From the NCBI GenBank assembly GCA_023253905.1, contig JALREG010000243.1, positions 1 to 17,497 on the forward strand: a stretch of 17,497 bases of DNA, in the 5' to 3' direction. Under the pieces are notes generated by a model. That model worked only from the letters and a program-made list of their open reading frames with translations. It searched no databases and was not told where the DNA came from. The translations under genes and the position numbers were made by a program. This document shows positions 7,633 to 14,982 of this stretch, piece by piece; within the stretch, counting starts at the first letter, position 1, and each line of letters opens with the position of its first letter. This DNA is from Burkholderiaceae bacterium (GTDB taxonomy: Bacteria > Pseudomonadota > Gammaproteobacteria > Burkholderiales > Burkholderiaceae).

Positions 7633-7642
7633 CCCTGCCACA

Positions 7643-7665
7643 GAGTCGCCTGCCGGCAGGCGCTC
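7643..7665. terminator. Palindromic hairpin between convergent relA and mog
   Basis: A 16-base perfect palindrome, CGCCTGCCGGCAGGCG at 7647-7662, lies in the 49-base gap between the two converging genes. GAG at 7643-7645 can pair with CTC at 7663-7665 around a single bulged T, lengthening the stem. Because the palindrome has no spacer, the central bases form the loop. Its symmetry and location suit a bidirectional transcription end, but there is no T tract. The core TGCCGGCAGG partly recurs at 7687-7696 as GCCGGCAGG, inside the mog 3' end. Confidence 0.4.
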
Positions 7666-7681
7666 AGCGGCCAGTTGGAAC

Positions 7682-8275
7682 TCAGCCGCCGGCAGGTTTA
7701 GCAGCTGCGCTCTTCGGGCGAAAGGCCTTGCACACCGCCTCGTTGGTTTCGATACGGGCGGCGCCAATCAGATCGAGACAGTAGGGAACTGCAGCAAAAA
7801 TGCCATGCACTTTCTGCGTGCCATCGGCGTTGCGAAGCCCTTCCAGCGTCTCGCGGATCGATTTGGGTTGCCCCGGCAAATTAATGATCAGCGCCTGACC
7901 ACGGATCACCGCGACCTGGCGCGACAGGATCGCCGTGGGCACGAAATTGAGGCTGATCTGACGCATCTGCTCGCCAAAACCGGGCATCTCCCGGTCGGCA
8001 ATCGCAAGGGTGGCTTCGGGCGTGACGTCGCGCACCGCCGGTCCAGTGCCACCTGTGGTGAGGACCAGACCACAGCCCTGTTGGTCGACCAGTTCGATGA
8101 GGGTTTGCTCAATGACTGGACGCTCGTCGGGAATGAGTCGGACCACGGCTTCCCAGGGCGTGGTCAGGGCCTGTCCGAGCCACTGCTCCAGTGACGGAAT
8201 ACCCTGATCCTGGTAGACGCCTGCTGAGGCCCGGTCGCTGATGGAAACGAGTCCGATTCGAATGGGGGAGGTCAT
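7682..8275 (-). CDS. mog: Molybdopterin adenylyltransferase Mog
   Basis: The 197-residue product matches Mog (MogA; E. coli 195 residues), which adenylylates molybdopterin before molybdate insertion by MoeA. Visible family features are the opening RIGLVSISDRASAGVYQDQG, Asp50 in LIPDE, the nucleotide/pterin loop TTGGTGP at 73-79, Asp83 in RDVTPEAT, and LINLPGQPKSI leading to the C-terminal helix AVPYCLDLIGA. The Asp50 and Asp83 positions correspond to acidic residues important in E. coli Mog. Its ATG overlaps the darP stop by 4 bases (ATGA, read on the minus strand), so it is coupled to darP although the functions are unrelated. No other molybdenum cofactor gene lies in the window. Confidence 0.94.
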   Translation of the reverse strand: MTSPIRIGLVSISDRASAGVYQDQGIPSLEQWLGQALTTPWEAVVRLIPDERPVIEQTLIELVDQQGCGLVLTTGGTGPAVRDVTPEATLAIADREMPGFGEQMRQISLNFVPTAILSRQVAVIRGQALIINLPGQPKSIRETLEGLRNADGTQKVHGIFAAVPYCLDLIGAARIETNEAVCKAFRPKSAAAKPAGG

Positions 8276-8823
8276 GGGGATGCGGAGGTGTTGGATTGCT
8301 CGGGGGCCTCTAGCGTGGCGCGCACCAGCCGAAACAACTCGCGATATCGGCGGCCATGCTGACCGGTTGCCACTTCCGCCCGGGCCTTATCGAGCAGGGT
8401 GGGGAGCGCGGCACGGGTGCCGGGGTAACGCTCGAGCCAGATATGGACGGCCGAGGGATCACCCAGCAGGCGCTCTCGCCACTGCTCGGCGGCATGCATG
8501 CGAGCGGTTTCGGCGCGGTGCTGCTGGCGATCGCCTTCCAGCGCCTGATGGATGGAGTCAGAGTCTGCTTCGCGCATCAGCCGGCCGATGAACTGCATTT
8601 GCCGACGGCGCCCCTCGCGCGCCCGAATCCCGCGGGCGAGCCGGACAGCGTCAATCATGCGTTCGGTGACCGGCAGCTGCAAAAGCCGCTCGTCGGATAG
8701 TTCGACCAACCGCTCGCCAAGCACCTGCAGCGCATGGCTGTCTCGCTTGCGCTGCGATTTGCTGGGTGGTTCGGAAAGGGCGTCGGAGACTGGGGGCTCG
8801 CCAGTCGCGGAGGAGCGTCGCAT
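8272..8823 (-). CDS. darP: Ribosome maturation factor DarP (YjgA, DUF615)
   Basis: The 183-residue product is the same length as E. coli YjgA/DarP and shares its character: an opening SKSQRKRDSHALQVLGERLV, then ERMIDAVRLARGIRAREGRRRQMQFIGRLMR, then a helical C-terminus with FRLVRATLE. The protein is highly basic and helical. DarP associates with late 50S precursors and promotes peptidyl transferase centre maturation in E. coli. The Ser/Pro-rich first 20 residues are poorly conserved. The ATG complementary to 8821-8823 has no recognisable Shine-Dalgarno. It is the first gene of a two-gene transcript with mog and is divergent from pmbA. Confidence 0.92.
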   Translation of the reverse strand: MRRSSATGEPPVSDALSEPPSKSQRKRDSHALQVLGERLVELSDERLLQLPVTERMIDAVRLARGIRAREGRRRQMQFIGRLMREADSDSIHQALEGDRQQHRAETARMHAAEQWRERLLGDPSAVHIWLERYPGTRAALPTLLDKARAEVATGQHGRRYRELFRLVRATLEAPEQSNTSASP

Positions 8824-8897
8824 GAGGTGGGCGCGGCTTTGCGCAGAGTCAGACCGGGGCAGTTGCTATGATACCGCGCTCTTCACAAGGGACCATG
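8824..8897. promoter_or_regulatory. Divergent darP-pmbA intergenic region with extended -10 for pmbA
   Basis: On the + strand TGCTATGAT at 8864-8872 matches the extended -10 pattern TGnTATAAT with one mismatch in the hexamer. It would start transcription near 8879, upstream of the ribosome site AAGGGA at 8887-8892. No good -35 stands 17 bases upstream (CAGAGT at 8844-8849), which extended -10 promoters can tolerate. On the minus strand toward darP I see no convincing pair: TTGTGA and TATCAT exist but are only about 9 bases apart. Confidence 0.45.
8887..8892 (+). promoter_or_regulatory. Ribosome binding site that selects the pmbA start
   Basis: AAGGGA lies 5 bases before the ATG at 8898 and only 2 before the ATG at 8895. 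The farther-upstream ATG at 8868 falls inside the putative -10 hexamer and so would not be in the message. The spacing favours 8898. Confidence 0.5.
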
Positions 8898-10238
8898 ATG
8901 TTCGATCACGATCAGCGGCGGCTTCGCGAGATGGCAGAGACGATGCTGCGGCGCGCGCGCGAATTGGGCGCGAGCGACGCTGCGGTGGATGTGTCCGAGA
9001 ACACGGGCTTCTCGGTTAACGTCCGGCGCGGCCGGGTGGAAACGATCGAACAGCACCGCGACAAGGGAATCGGTATCACCGTGTTTGTCGGCAAGCGCCG
9101 AGGGCATGCGAGTTCATCGGATTTCAGTGCCCGTTCGCTCAATGAAACCGTTGACGCAGCCTGGCAGATCGCGCGTTTTACTGCCGAAGATGAGTGTGCC
9201 GGTCTGCCCGACCCCGACACCCTCGCCCTTCGCTACCCGGAGTTGAATCTGTTTCATCCCTGGGGCATTCCAGTCGATGAGGCGGTGCGGATTGCCTGTG
9301 AGGCAGAGGCGGCGGCCTTCGATACCAGCCGGTTGATTCGCAACTCTGAAGGCGCTTCGGTGTCAGTGAGTCACGGTCAGTTTGTTTCGGCCAATACCCT
9401 TGGATTTTCTGGCGGATACCCCTATAGCCGCCATTCGATTTCATGCGCGCCCATCGCCGGCTCGGGTCGGCAGATGCAGCGCGACGACTGGTATTCGTCC
9501 CATTGCAATCCGCTCAAGCTTGCCGATCCAGCCGCGCTTGGGCGCTATGCCGCCGAGCGCGCGCTCGCGCGTCTGGGTGCGCGCAGGCTTTCCACACGCA
9601 AGGTGCCGGTGCTTTTTGAAGCGCCGCTCGCCTGCGGGCTGCTGGGCCATCTGGTGCAGGCGGCAAGTGGCGGAGCGCTTTACCGTAAGTCGAGCTTTCT
9701 GGTCGACGCGTTGGGATCAACGCTTTTTGCGCCTCATATCAACATTCTTGAAGACCCGCACCAGCGAGGCGAGCCGGGTAGTGCCCCTTTCGACAGCGAG
9801 GGCTGCGCGACCCATCGGCGCGCTGTGGTCGAGTCGGGTGTCCTGAAGGGCTATTTCCTCTCAACCTATTCGGCGCGCAAGTTGGGCATGAAGACCACCG
9901 GAAATGCGGGCGGGTCGCACAACCTGCGGCTCACCAGTCGACGGACCCGTCGGAGCGATTCGCTGGAGGCGATGCTCGCCAAACTCGGTACCGGCCTGTT
10001 TGTGACCGATCTCATGGGGCAGGGGGTCAACTATGTGACGGGCGATTATTCGCGCGGCGCGGGCGGCTACTGGGTCGAAGGCGGGAAAATCGCCTATCCG
10101 GTTGAAGAAATCACCATCGCCGGCAATCTGCGCGAGATGTTTGCGGGTATCGCCGCGGTCGGCGCCGATGAGCTCACGCGAGGCACCAAACGCTCGGGGT
10201 CGGTGCTGATCGAAGCCATGTCAGTGGCTGGCACCTGA
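8898..10238 (+). CDS. pmbA: Metalloprotease-like subunit PmbA/TldE
   Basis: The 446-residue product (E. coli PmbA has 450) belongs to the TldD/TldE family. TldE pairs with TldD, which carries the zinc HExxxH site; the complex degrades unfolded peptides and in E. coli is needed for microcin B17 maturation and CcdA turnover. Consistent with the TldE role, no HExxxH is present here. Family marks include ENTGFSVNVRRGRVETIEQH near the N-terminus, a central NSEGASVSVSHGQF, and the C-terminal glycine-rich run GVNYVTGDYSRGAGGYWVEG. No tldD is in the window. The start at 8898 is preferred over ATGs at 8895 and 8868 on ribosome-site spacing. greB follows after 14 bases and is probably cotranscribed. 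Confidence 0.93.
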   Translation: MFDHDQRRLREMAETMLRRARELGASDAAVDVSENTGFSVNVRRGRVETIEQHRDKGIGITVFVGKRRGHASSSDFSARSLNETVDAAWQIARFTAEDECAGLPDPDTLALRYPELNLFHPWGIPVDEAVRIACEAEAAAFDTSRLIRNSEGASVSVSHGQFVSANTLGFSGGYPYSRHSISCAPIAGSGRQMQRDDWYSSHCNPLKLADPAALGRYAAERALARLGARRLSTRKVPVLFEAPLACGLLGHLVQAASGGALYRKSSFLVDALGSTLFAPHINILEDPHQRGEPGSAPFDSEGCATHRRAVVESGVLKGYFLSTYSARKLGMKTTGNAGGSHNLRLTSRRTRRSDSLEAMLAKLGTGLFVTDLMGQGVNYVTGDYSRGAGGYWVEGGKIAYPVEEITIAGNLREMFAGIAAVGADELTRGTKRSGSVLIEAMSVAGT

Positions 10239-10252
10239 GGGTTGTTACAGCC

Positions 10253-10807
10253 GTGAGCAAAGCTTTTGTTCGCGACGATGCCGACGCGGCAGACGACGAA
10301 GCCGACCCACCCGGCGTCGAGGCCATCCCGGCCGGCTCAAAAAACTACATCACGCCGGCTGGGCATCAGCAGTTACGTAAAGAGCTGCTGCACCTCCTCG
10401 ATGAAGAGCGGCCAGAGGTTGTACGGGTGGTGTCCTGGGCCGCATCGAACGGCGACCGGTCGGAAAATGGTGATTACCTCTACGGCAAAAAAAGACTGCG
10501 CGAAATCGACCGGCGGATTCGTTTCCTCACCAAACGGCTGGAGTTGGCCGAAGTGGTGGATCCCGAGCGTCGGCGCGGTACTACCCAGGCTTTCTTCGGC
10601 GCCACAGTCCGATTTCTGAGAAATGGTGAACGCGAAGAGACCGTGACCATCGTTGGGGTGGATGAGGTAGATCCCGCCACCGGTCGAATCAGCTGGATCT
10701 CGCCGGTAGGGCGGGCGCTGCTGAAAGCGAATGAAGGCGACCTGGTCAGCCTCAAAGTGCCTGGCGGCGTGGACGAACTCGAGGTGGTTGAGGTTCGTTA
10801 TGGCTAG
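10253..10807 (+). CDS. greB: Transcription elongation factor GreB
   Basis: The 184-residue product starts at GTG (10253) with MSKAFVR, the usual GreB opening. A poorly conserved acidic insert follows at about residues 8-20 (DDADAADDEAD). The N-terminal coiled coil that enters the RNA polymerase secondary channel spans about 32-105; its tip holds Asp68 and Glu71 in NGDRSENGDY, which help bind the second Mg ion and stimulate cleavage of backtracked RNA. LYGKKRLREIDRRIRFLTKR at 76-95 identifies GreB rather than GreA. The C-terminal FKBP-like domain ends in SPVGRALLKANEGDLVSLKV and beyond. GAGGG at 10237-10241 is 11 bases upstream of GTG, a somewhat long spacing. It converges with spoT. Confidence 0.95.
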   Translation: MSKAFVRDDADAADDEADPPGVEAIPAGSKNYITPAGHQQLRKELLHLLDEERPEVVRVVSWAASNGDRSENGDYLYGKKRLREIDRRIRFLTKRLELAEVVDPERRRGTTQAFFGATVRFLRNGEREETVTIVGVDEVDPATGRISWISPVGRALLKANEGDLVSLKVPGGVDELEVVEVRYG

Positions 10808-10816
10808 CCGCAAGAC

Positions 10817-10832
10817 GGCGGCAGCGGCCGCC
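10817..10832. terminator. GC hairpin between convergent greB and spoT
   Basis: GGCGGC at 10817-10822 pairs perfectly with GCCGCC at 10827-10832 across the tetraloop AGCG. The gap between the two genes is only 24 bases, and the hairpin fills its distal half, touching the first base of the complement of the spoT stop codon. No T tract follows on either strand, so efficiency is uncertain, but it could serve both transcripts. Confidence 0.4.
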
Positions 10833-13069
10833 TAGTGGTCACGGCTGATTCGCGAAACCTCGGGCAGGCGCCGCAGGTTACGTAGTACGCGGGCCAGATG
10901 GACCCGGTCGCGCACCATCAGAATGAATCGAAGAGAGGCAACGCGCTCTGCGCTTTCGTCCATGGAGACATGCGCGATATTGGCTTCGCTCGCAGCGATT
11001 TCGGCAGCCACCCTGCCCAGGACGCCCCGGTCGTTGCGAACACTGACTTCGAGTTCGGAGCGGAAGGTGCCGCTCACCTGCTCGGACCAGTCAACATCGA
11101 CCCAGCGCTCGGCATCGCGGTCGCGCTGGCGAACCGCCGTACCGCAGTCGGCCCGATGCAGTACCAGCCCATGTCCGCCGCGAAGATGGCCGACCACGGA
11201 GTCGCCCGGCAGCGGGAAGCAGCAAGCGGAATAGCTGACTGCGCTGCCCTCGTTACCCGTAATGACCATCGGTGCCGGGCGGGGCAGCATGAGCGCTGCG
11301 GGGGTGGCTGCGGTTTGCAGCGCGATGCTGCGCGCGACGACGGGCGCCAGCCGCTTCCCAAGACCAATGTCCGCGTAGAGCTCTTCGATATTACGAACGC
11401 CTGAGTCGCGGATTGCGCGGTCGAGCACGGTGGTTTCGAGCGAACCGAGCGCGATGCGAAGCGCTGCAAGCGACTGCTCAAGGAGCCGTCGTCCCAGCTC
11501 TGCAGATTCCCGGTAACTGAGTGTACGGAGACTGTGCCGGATGCTGGCGCGCGCCTTGCCCGTGCGCACGAACGCGAGCCAACTCGGATCGGGACGCGAG
11601 GAGGAATCGGTGAGCACCTCCACCACGTCGCCGTTGACCAGTTCGGTGCGCAGTGGCACCAGCTCTTCGTTGACCCGGCAGCCCACCGCGCGATCGCCGA
11701 TGTCGGTGTGAATCGAGTAAGCGTAGTCGAGTACAGTGGCTCCGCGCGACATCGCGCGAATCTCGCCCCGGGGCGTGAACACATACACCGCATCGGGGAA
11801 GAGATCGACTTTGACGTTTTCGATGAATTCCAGCGAATCACCGGTTTGACTCTGGATGTCGAGCAGGGACTGCAGCCATTGATGGGTGCGAGTGTGAAGC
11901 TCGGAGAAGCTCACGTGATGCGCCTTGTAGAGCCAGTGCGCCGCTACGCCTGACTGCGCAACGCGCTCCATTTCGTGCGTGCGAATCTGAAACTCGACGG
12001 GTGTGCCGAACGGGCCAACCAGCGTTGTGTGCAGCGACTGGTAGCCGTTGATTTTTGGAATGGCGATGTAGTCTTTGAACCGACCTGGGACTGGCTTGAA
12101 AGTGGTGTGGAGCGCCCCCAGCGCCAGGTAGCACTGCGGTACCGTGTCGACGATGACCCGCATGCCGTAGATATCGAGGACCTGCGCAAATGACAGGTGC
12201 TTCTCGCGCATCTTGGTGTGAATGGCATAAATGGATTTCTCGCGCCCCCGCACCTGGGCGCCCTGCACACCCGCCTCGGGCAGCGCCTTGTTCGCGGCCT
12301 CGAGAATGCGCCCCAGCACTTCGCGGCGGTTGCCGCGCGCGGCCTGCACGGCCTTTTTCAGCGTGCGATAGCGGAACGGGTGGGTTGACCGAAACGCGAG
12401 GTCCTGCAGGTCGCGGTAGAGGCTGTTGAGCCCCAGCCGGTGCGCGATGGGTGCGTAGATGTCCAGGGTTTCCTGCGCGATCCGCTGCTGCCTGGGCCCG
12501 GGCAGCGCCTCAAGCGTCTGCATGTTGTGCAGCCGGTCGGCGAGCTTGATGAGAATGACCCGCACATCGCGGGCCATGGCGAGCAGCATTTTGCGGAAGC
12601 TTTCCGCCTGCTGGTGCTCCTTCGAGGCGAATTCGACGCGGTCGAGCTTCGATACACCATCCACGATATCAGCGACCGCTGAGCCGAACCGCTCAGCCAG
12701 GATCTGTTTCGCAACCGTGGTGTCTTCGATGACGTCATGGAGAAGGGCCGCCATGAGTGAATCGGCGTCCAGTCGCCAGCCCGACAGGATTTCAGCAACG
12801 GCAATCGGGTGCGAGATATAGGGCTCGCCGCTGGAACGAAACTGGCCGAGATGTGCCTGATCGCCGAAGCGATAGGCTTCACGGATACGCCGCAGGTCGT
12901 CCTCGCCAAGATACTCACCCGCCCGCTGCATGAGTGTGGCGAGTGAGACGATCTTGCGCTCGTCTGCGGGTGCCGTGAATCCGTTACCGGCGAGTGGCCG
13001 TTTTCCGGGAAATGAATCGGGAGGAGGGACCCTGGGCCCCGTCGCAACGCTGGCGAGCCGCTCGGCCAT
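10832..13069 (-). CDS. spoT: Bifunctional (p)ppGpp synthetase/hydrolase SpoT
   Basis: The 745-residue protein is a long RelA/SpoT homologue with both catalytic halves apparently intact. The HD hydrolase keeps His87 (YISHP), His111-Asp112 and Glu115-Asp116 (LLHDVIEDT), and Asp178/Asn182 (IKLADRLHNM). The synthetase has REKSIYAIHTKMREK, RFKD at 330-333 (the basic RXKD motif of bifunctional enzymes), IPKINGYQSLHTTL and EFQIRT. The TGS domain is at about 425-488. The Cys/His domain retains Cys616-Cys617 (SACCFPLPGD), His638 and Cys642. The ACT domain is at about 672-742. Compared with E. coli SpoT it has roughly 40 extra, Pro-rich residues before the conserved LMQRAGEYLGEDDLRRI, so the true start might be downstream. 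It lies 20 bases after rpoZ and ends the yicC-gmk-rpoZ-spoT operon. Confidence 0.96.
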   Translation of the reverse strand: MAERLASVATGPRVPPPDSFPGKRPLAGNGFTAPADERKIVSLATLMQRAGEYLGEDDLRRIREAYRFGDQAHLGQFRSSGEPYISHPIAVAEILSGWRLDADSLMAALLHDVIEDTTVAKQILAERFGSAVADIVDGVSKLDRVEFASKEHQQAESFRKMLLAMARDVRVILIKLADRLHNMQTLEALPGPRQQRIAQETLDIYAPIAHRLGLNSLYRDLQDLAFRSTHPFRYRTLKKAVQAARGNRREVLGRILEAANKALPEAGVQGAQVRGREKSIYAIHTKMREKHLSFAQVLDIYGMRVIVDTVPQCYLALGALHTTFKPVPGRFKDYIAIPKINGYQSLHTTLVGPFGTPVEFQIRTHEMERVAQSGVAAHWLYKAHHVSFSELHTRTHQWLQSLLDIQSQTGDSLEFIENVKVDLFPDAVYVFTPRGEIRAMSRGATVLDYAYSIHTDIGDRAVGCRVNEELVPLRTELVNGDVVEVLTDSSSRPDPSWLAFVRTGKARASIRHSLRTLSYRESAELGRRLLEQSLAALRIALGSLETTVLDRAIRDSGVRNIEELYADIGLGKRLAPVVARSIALQTAATPAALMLPRPAPMVITGNEGSAVSYSACCFPLPGDSVVGHLRGGHGLVLHRADCGTAVRQRDRDAERWVDVDWSEQVSGTFRSELEVSVRNDRGVLGRVAAEIAASEANIAHVSMDESAERVASLRFILMVRDRVHLARVLRNLRRLPEVSRISRDH

Positions 13070-13089
13070 GGGGAGCGACTCGCTCGGGC

Positions 13090-13293
13090 TCAGGTGGGAA
13101 CCCGGCGCAGCATTTCCTGGCCGACTTTGCCAGCCGCGATTTCGCGAAGCGCCGTGACCGTGGGTTTGTCGCGAGATTCAAGCTTGGGCGCATGGCCCTG
13201 CGCCAGCATGCGCGCACGGTAAGTGGCCGCCAGGGTGAGCTCGAACCGATTCGGGATTTGCTTCAGGCAGTCTTCAACGGTGATGCGTGCCAT
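13090..13293 (-). CDS. rpoZ: RNA polymerase omega subunit RpoZ
   Basis: This 67-residue protein is the omega subunit, which wraps the beta-prime C-terminal region and aids RNA polymerase assembly. It opens [20 protein letters not shown], close to the E. coli N-terminus, whose first residues help form the ppGpp binding site at the omega/beta-prime interface. The [11 protein letters not shown] helix is typical. It is shorter than the 91-residue E. coli protein but normal for betaproteobacteria. The order gmk-rpoZ-spoT is conserved in many proteobacteria. A 33-base gap separates it from gmk; no good Shine-Dalgarno is seen in that gap. Confidence 0.95.
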   Translation of the reverse strand: MARITVEDCLKQIPNRFELTLAATYRARMLAQGHAPKLESRDKPTVTALREIAAGKVGQEMLRRVPT

Positions 13294-13326
13294 GGTGGAC
13301 CATTGGTAGTGAAAAGGTGGTGCGAT

Positions 13327-13959
13327 TCAGCGAGCCAGGCGCAACTGAGAAAACACTGCAGGATTGCGCGCGAGCTGGCGCGAGTACCGCAAGCGAGCCG
13401 CGCGCACGACCGCGCGGAGATGCTCGAGAGCGATGCCAAAGTCTTGATTGATAATAACATATTCGAACCGCTCAGCCTGCGCGAGCTCGGCCTGAGCAGC
13501 ATCAATTCTGCGCTGGATCACGTTCTCGGAATCCTGGGCTCGGGCGCGCAACCGCCGCGCCAGTTCCTCGATCGAAGGCGGTGCAATAAAGATGCCGATC
13601 GCATCCGGGTAGAGGCGCTTCACCTGATCGGCTCCCTGGCAGTCAATCTCAAGGATGATGTCCTGGCCGGCCGCCATCTGCGCCTCGATCCAGGCCCGCG
13701 AGGTGCCATAGAGGTTGTCGTGAACGCGTGCCCACTCAAGAAATTCACCTTCCCCGCGGCGGCGCTCGAACTCCTCGACACCGACGAAGCGGTAGTCGAT
13801 CCCGTCGCGCTCGCCAGGGCGGGGCTGTCGGGTCGTGAACGATACCGACAATCGAACATCGGGTTCGTTCTGCAGCAGTCCACGGACCAGAGAGGTTTTC
13901 CCGGCGCCCGAGGGCGCGACGATCACGAACAGACTGCCGGGGTTATGGGCGCGACTCAT
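13327..13959 (-). CDS. gmk: Guanylate kinase Gmk
   Basis: The 210-residue enzyme converts GMP and ATP to GDP and ADP, supplying GDP for GTP and (p)ppGpp synthesis. The P-loop is APSGAGKTSL at residues 15-24. The GMP-binding segment follows: SFTTRQPRPGERDGIDYRFV at about 40-59, then EFLEWARVHDNLYGTS at about 72-87. DIILEIDCQGADQVK marks the central strand, and the lid region is ARRLRARAQDSENVIQRRI. Length is close to E. coli Gmk (207). Its start overlaps the yicC stop by 4 bases (ATGA on the minus strand), giving translational coupling. In several bacteria Gmk is inhibited by ppGpp; whether this one is cannot be read from the sequence. Confidence 0.97.
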   Translation of the reverse strand: MSRAHNPGSLFVIVAPSGAGKTSLVRGLLQNEPDVRLSVSFTTRQPRPGERDGIDYRFVGVEEFERRRGEGEFLEWARVHDNLYGTSRAWIEAQMAAGQDIILEIDCQGADQVKRLYPDAIGIFIAPPSIEELARRLRARAQDSENVIQRRIDAAQAELAQAERFEYVIINQDFGIALEHLRAVVRAARLRYSRQLARNPAVFSQLRLAR

Positions 13960-14831
13960 TCGAGATTTTGCACCTGTTCACGGATCTGTTCGATGAGGAG
14001 CTTGAGGTCGATTGCTGCGCGAGAGAGGTCGACGATGGCGGCCTTCGAACCCAGAGTGTTGGCTTCGCGATTCAACTCCTGAAGCAAAAAATCGAGCCGT
14101 TTGCCAATTGGACCAGACCCGTTGCAGGCCTCGCGCAGTTCATCGAGATGGGCCAGCAGTCGGTCGAGTTCTTCGGTCACATCGGCCCGCATGCCATAGA
14201 GCGCGAGTTCCTGCCGAACGCGCGCCATGGTTTCCTCAACCGGCACGCGTGTGCCGAGCGAATCCACCGCCGTCTGAAGACGTTCGGCCAGCCGCTTTTC
14301 GTGTGCAGCAAGGAGTTCCGGACCCCGCTCACGGAGCGGCTTCACGATGTCGGCGATGGCCTGGGCGCGCTCGGCGATAACAGCCACAAGACGTGCCCCT
14401 TCACGGGCACGGTGAGCGAGGAAAGCTTCGAGTGCTTCGCGGCCGGCCTCGACAGCGAGTGCTGAGAGTGCGAGCGCGGCATCATCTTCTGCAAGCACGC
14501 CTGGCCAGCGGAGCACCTCGGCAACCGTTGGAGCGGCGGCGTCGGGAATCCGGGCTCGCACCTCGTCGCTGAGCGTGATCAGGCGCTCGATCGCATCGGT
14601 CTGAATGACCTGTCCACTGCCCCGCCCGGTCGCACTGCGGAAGCTGATCCGGCATTCCACCTTGCCACGCTGGACGGCAGCGGAGATATGTTCGCGAAGT
14701 GCGGCTTCGGCGGCCCGAAGGTCGTCCGGTGCGCGAAACGACAGATCGAGAAATCGGGCGTTGACGCTACGTATTTCGACACTGACCGATCCCGCTTCGC
14801 CTTCGCGGAGGGCAGTGGCAAAACCGGTCAT
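13956..14831 (-). CDS. yicC: YicC family endoribonuclease
   Basis: The 291-residue product fits YicC (E. coli 287), an RNase with an N-terminal YicC_N domain and a C-terminal DUF1732 domain; E. coli YicC is implicated in turnover of small RNAs such as RyhB. Visible marks are MTGFA at the start, SVEIRSVNARFLDLSFR at about 17-33, LYGMRADVTEELDRLLAHLD at about 205-224, and GKRLDFLLQELNREANTLGS near 238-257. The chosen ATG (14829-14831) lacks a Shine-Dalgarno. Relatives usually have a few residues before SMTG, and here IQSMTGFA reads through in frame, so initiation at the TTG at 14870, giving 304 residues, is a real alternative. Further extension to 15203 would overlap rph and is rejected. First gene of the yicC-gmk-rpoZ-spoT operon. 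Confidence 0.92.
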   Translation of the reverse strand: MTGFATALREGEAGSVSVEIRSVNARFLDLSFRAPDDLRAAEAALREHISAAVQRGKVECRISFRSATGRGSGQVIQTDAIERLITLSDEVRARIPDAAAPTVAEVLRWPGVLAEDDAALALSALAVEAGREALEAFLAHRAREGARLVAVIAERAQAIADIVKPLRERGPELLAAHEKRLAERLQTAVDSLGTRVPVEETMARVRQELALYGMRADVTEELDRLLAHLDELREACNGSGPIGKRLDFLLQELNREANTLGSKAAIVDLSRAAIDLKLLIEQIREQVQNLE

Positions 14832-14982
14832 GCTCTGGATGGGACGTGGATCGCCCGGCTTCTTAGTCAAGGATGTCGGCCGTTCTGTTAACCTCGGTTG
14901 CATCGAGATTGTAAGGAATTCGAGCGCGGAAGGGGCCGTTGCGGCCCGTCGAATAATCGGGTTCCCTTGACCGGAGGGCTCA
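14832..14982. promoter_or_regulatory. Divergent yicC-rph intergenic region
   Basis: This is the largest gene-free stretch, about 150 bases (about 110 if yicC starts at TTG 14870). On the minus strand TACAAT, the complement of 14908-14913, is one mismatch from the -10 consensus and would start a yicC transcript near 14901, but no -35 match sits at the usual distance. On the + strand AATAAT at 14952-14957 is the best -10-like element for rph, also without a good -35. The region is relatively AT-rich around 14883-14920. Only promoter location, not exact boxes, is supported. Confidence 0.4.

Noticed and set aside
13441..13461. An AT-rich patch (GATAATAACATATTC core) that looks promoter-like
   Set aside because: It encodes the conserved EYVIINQD segment of gmk in the sense frame, and I find no -35/-10 pair with proper spacing toward rpoZ-spoT.
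12994..14082. A 362-codon open frame on the + strand, opposite rpoZ, gmk and part of yicC
   Set aside because: It lies wholly antisense to three genes with unmistakable family motifs and its translation resembles no protein family. Long antisense frames are expected in GC-rich DNA.
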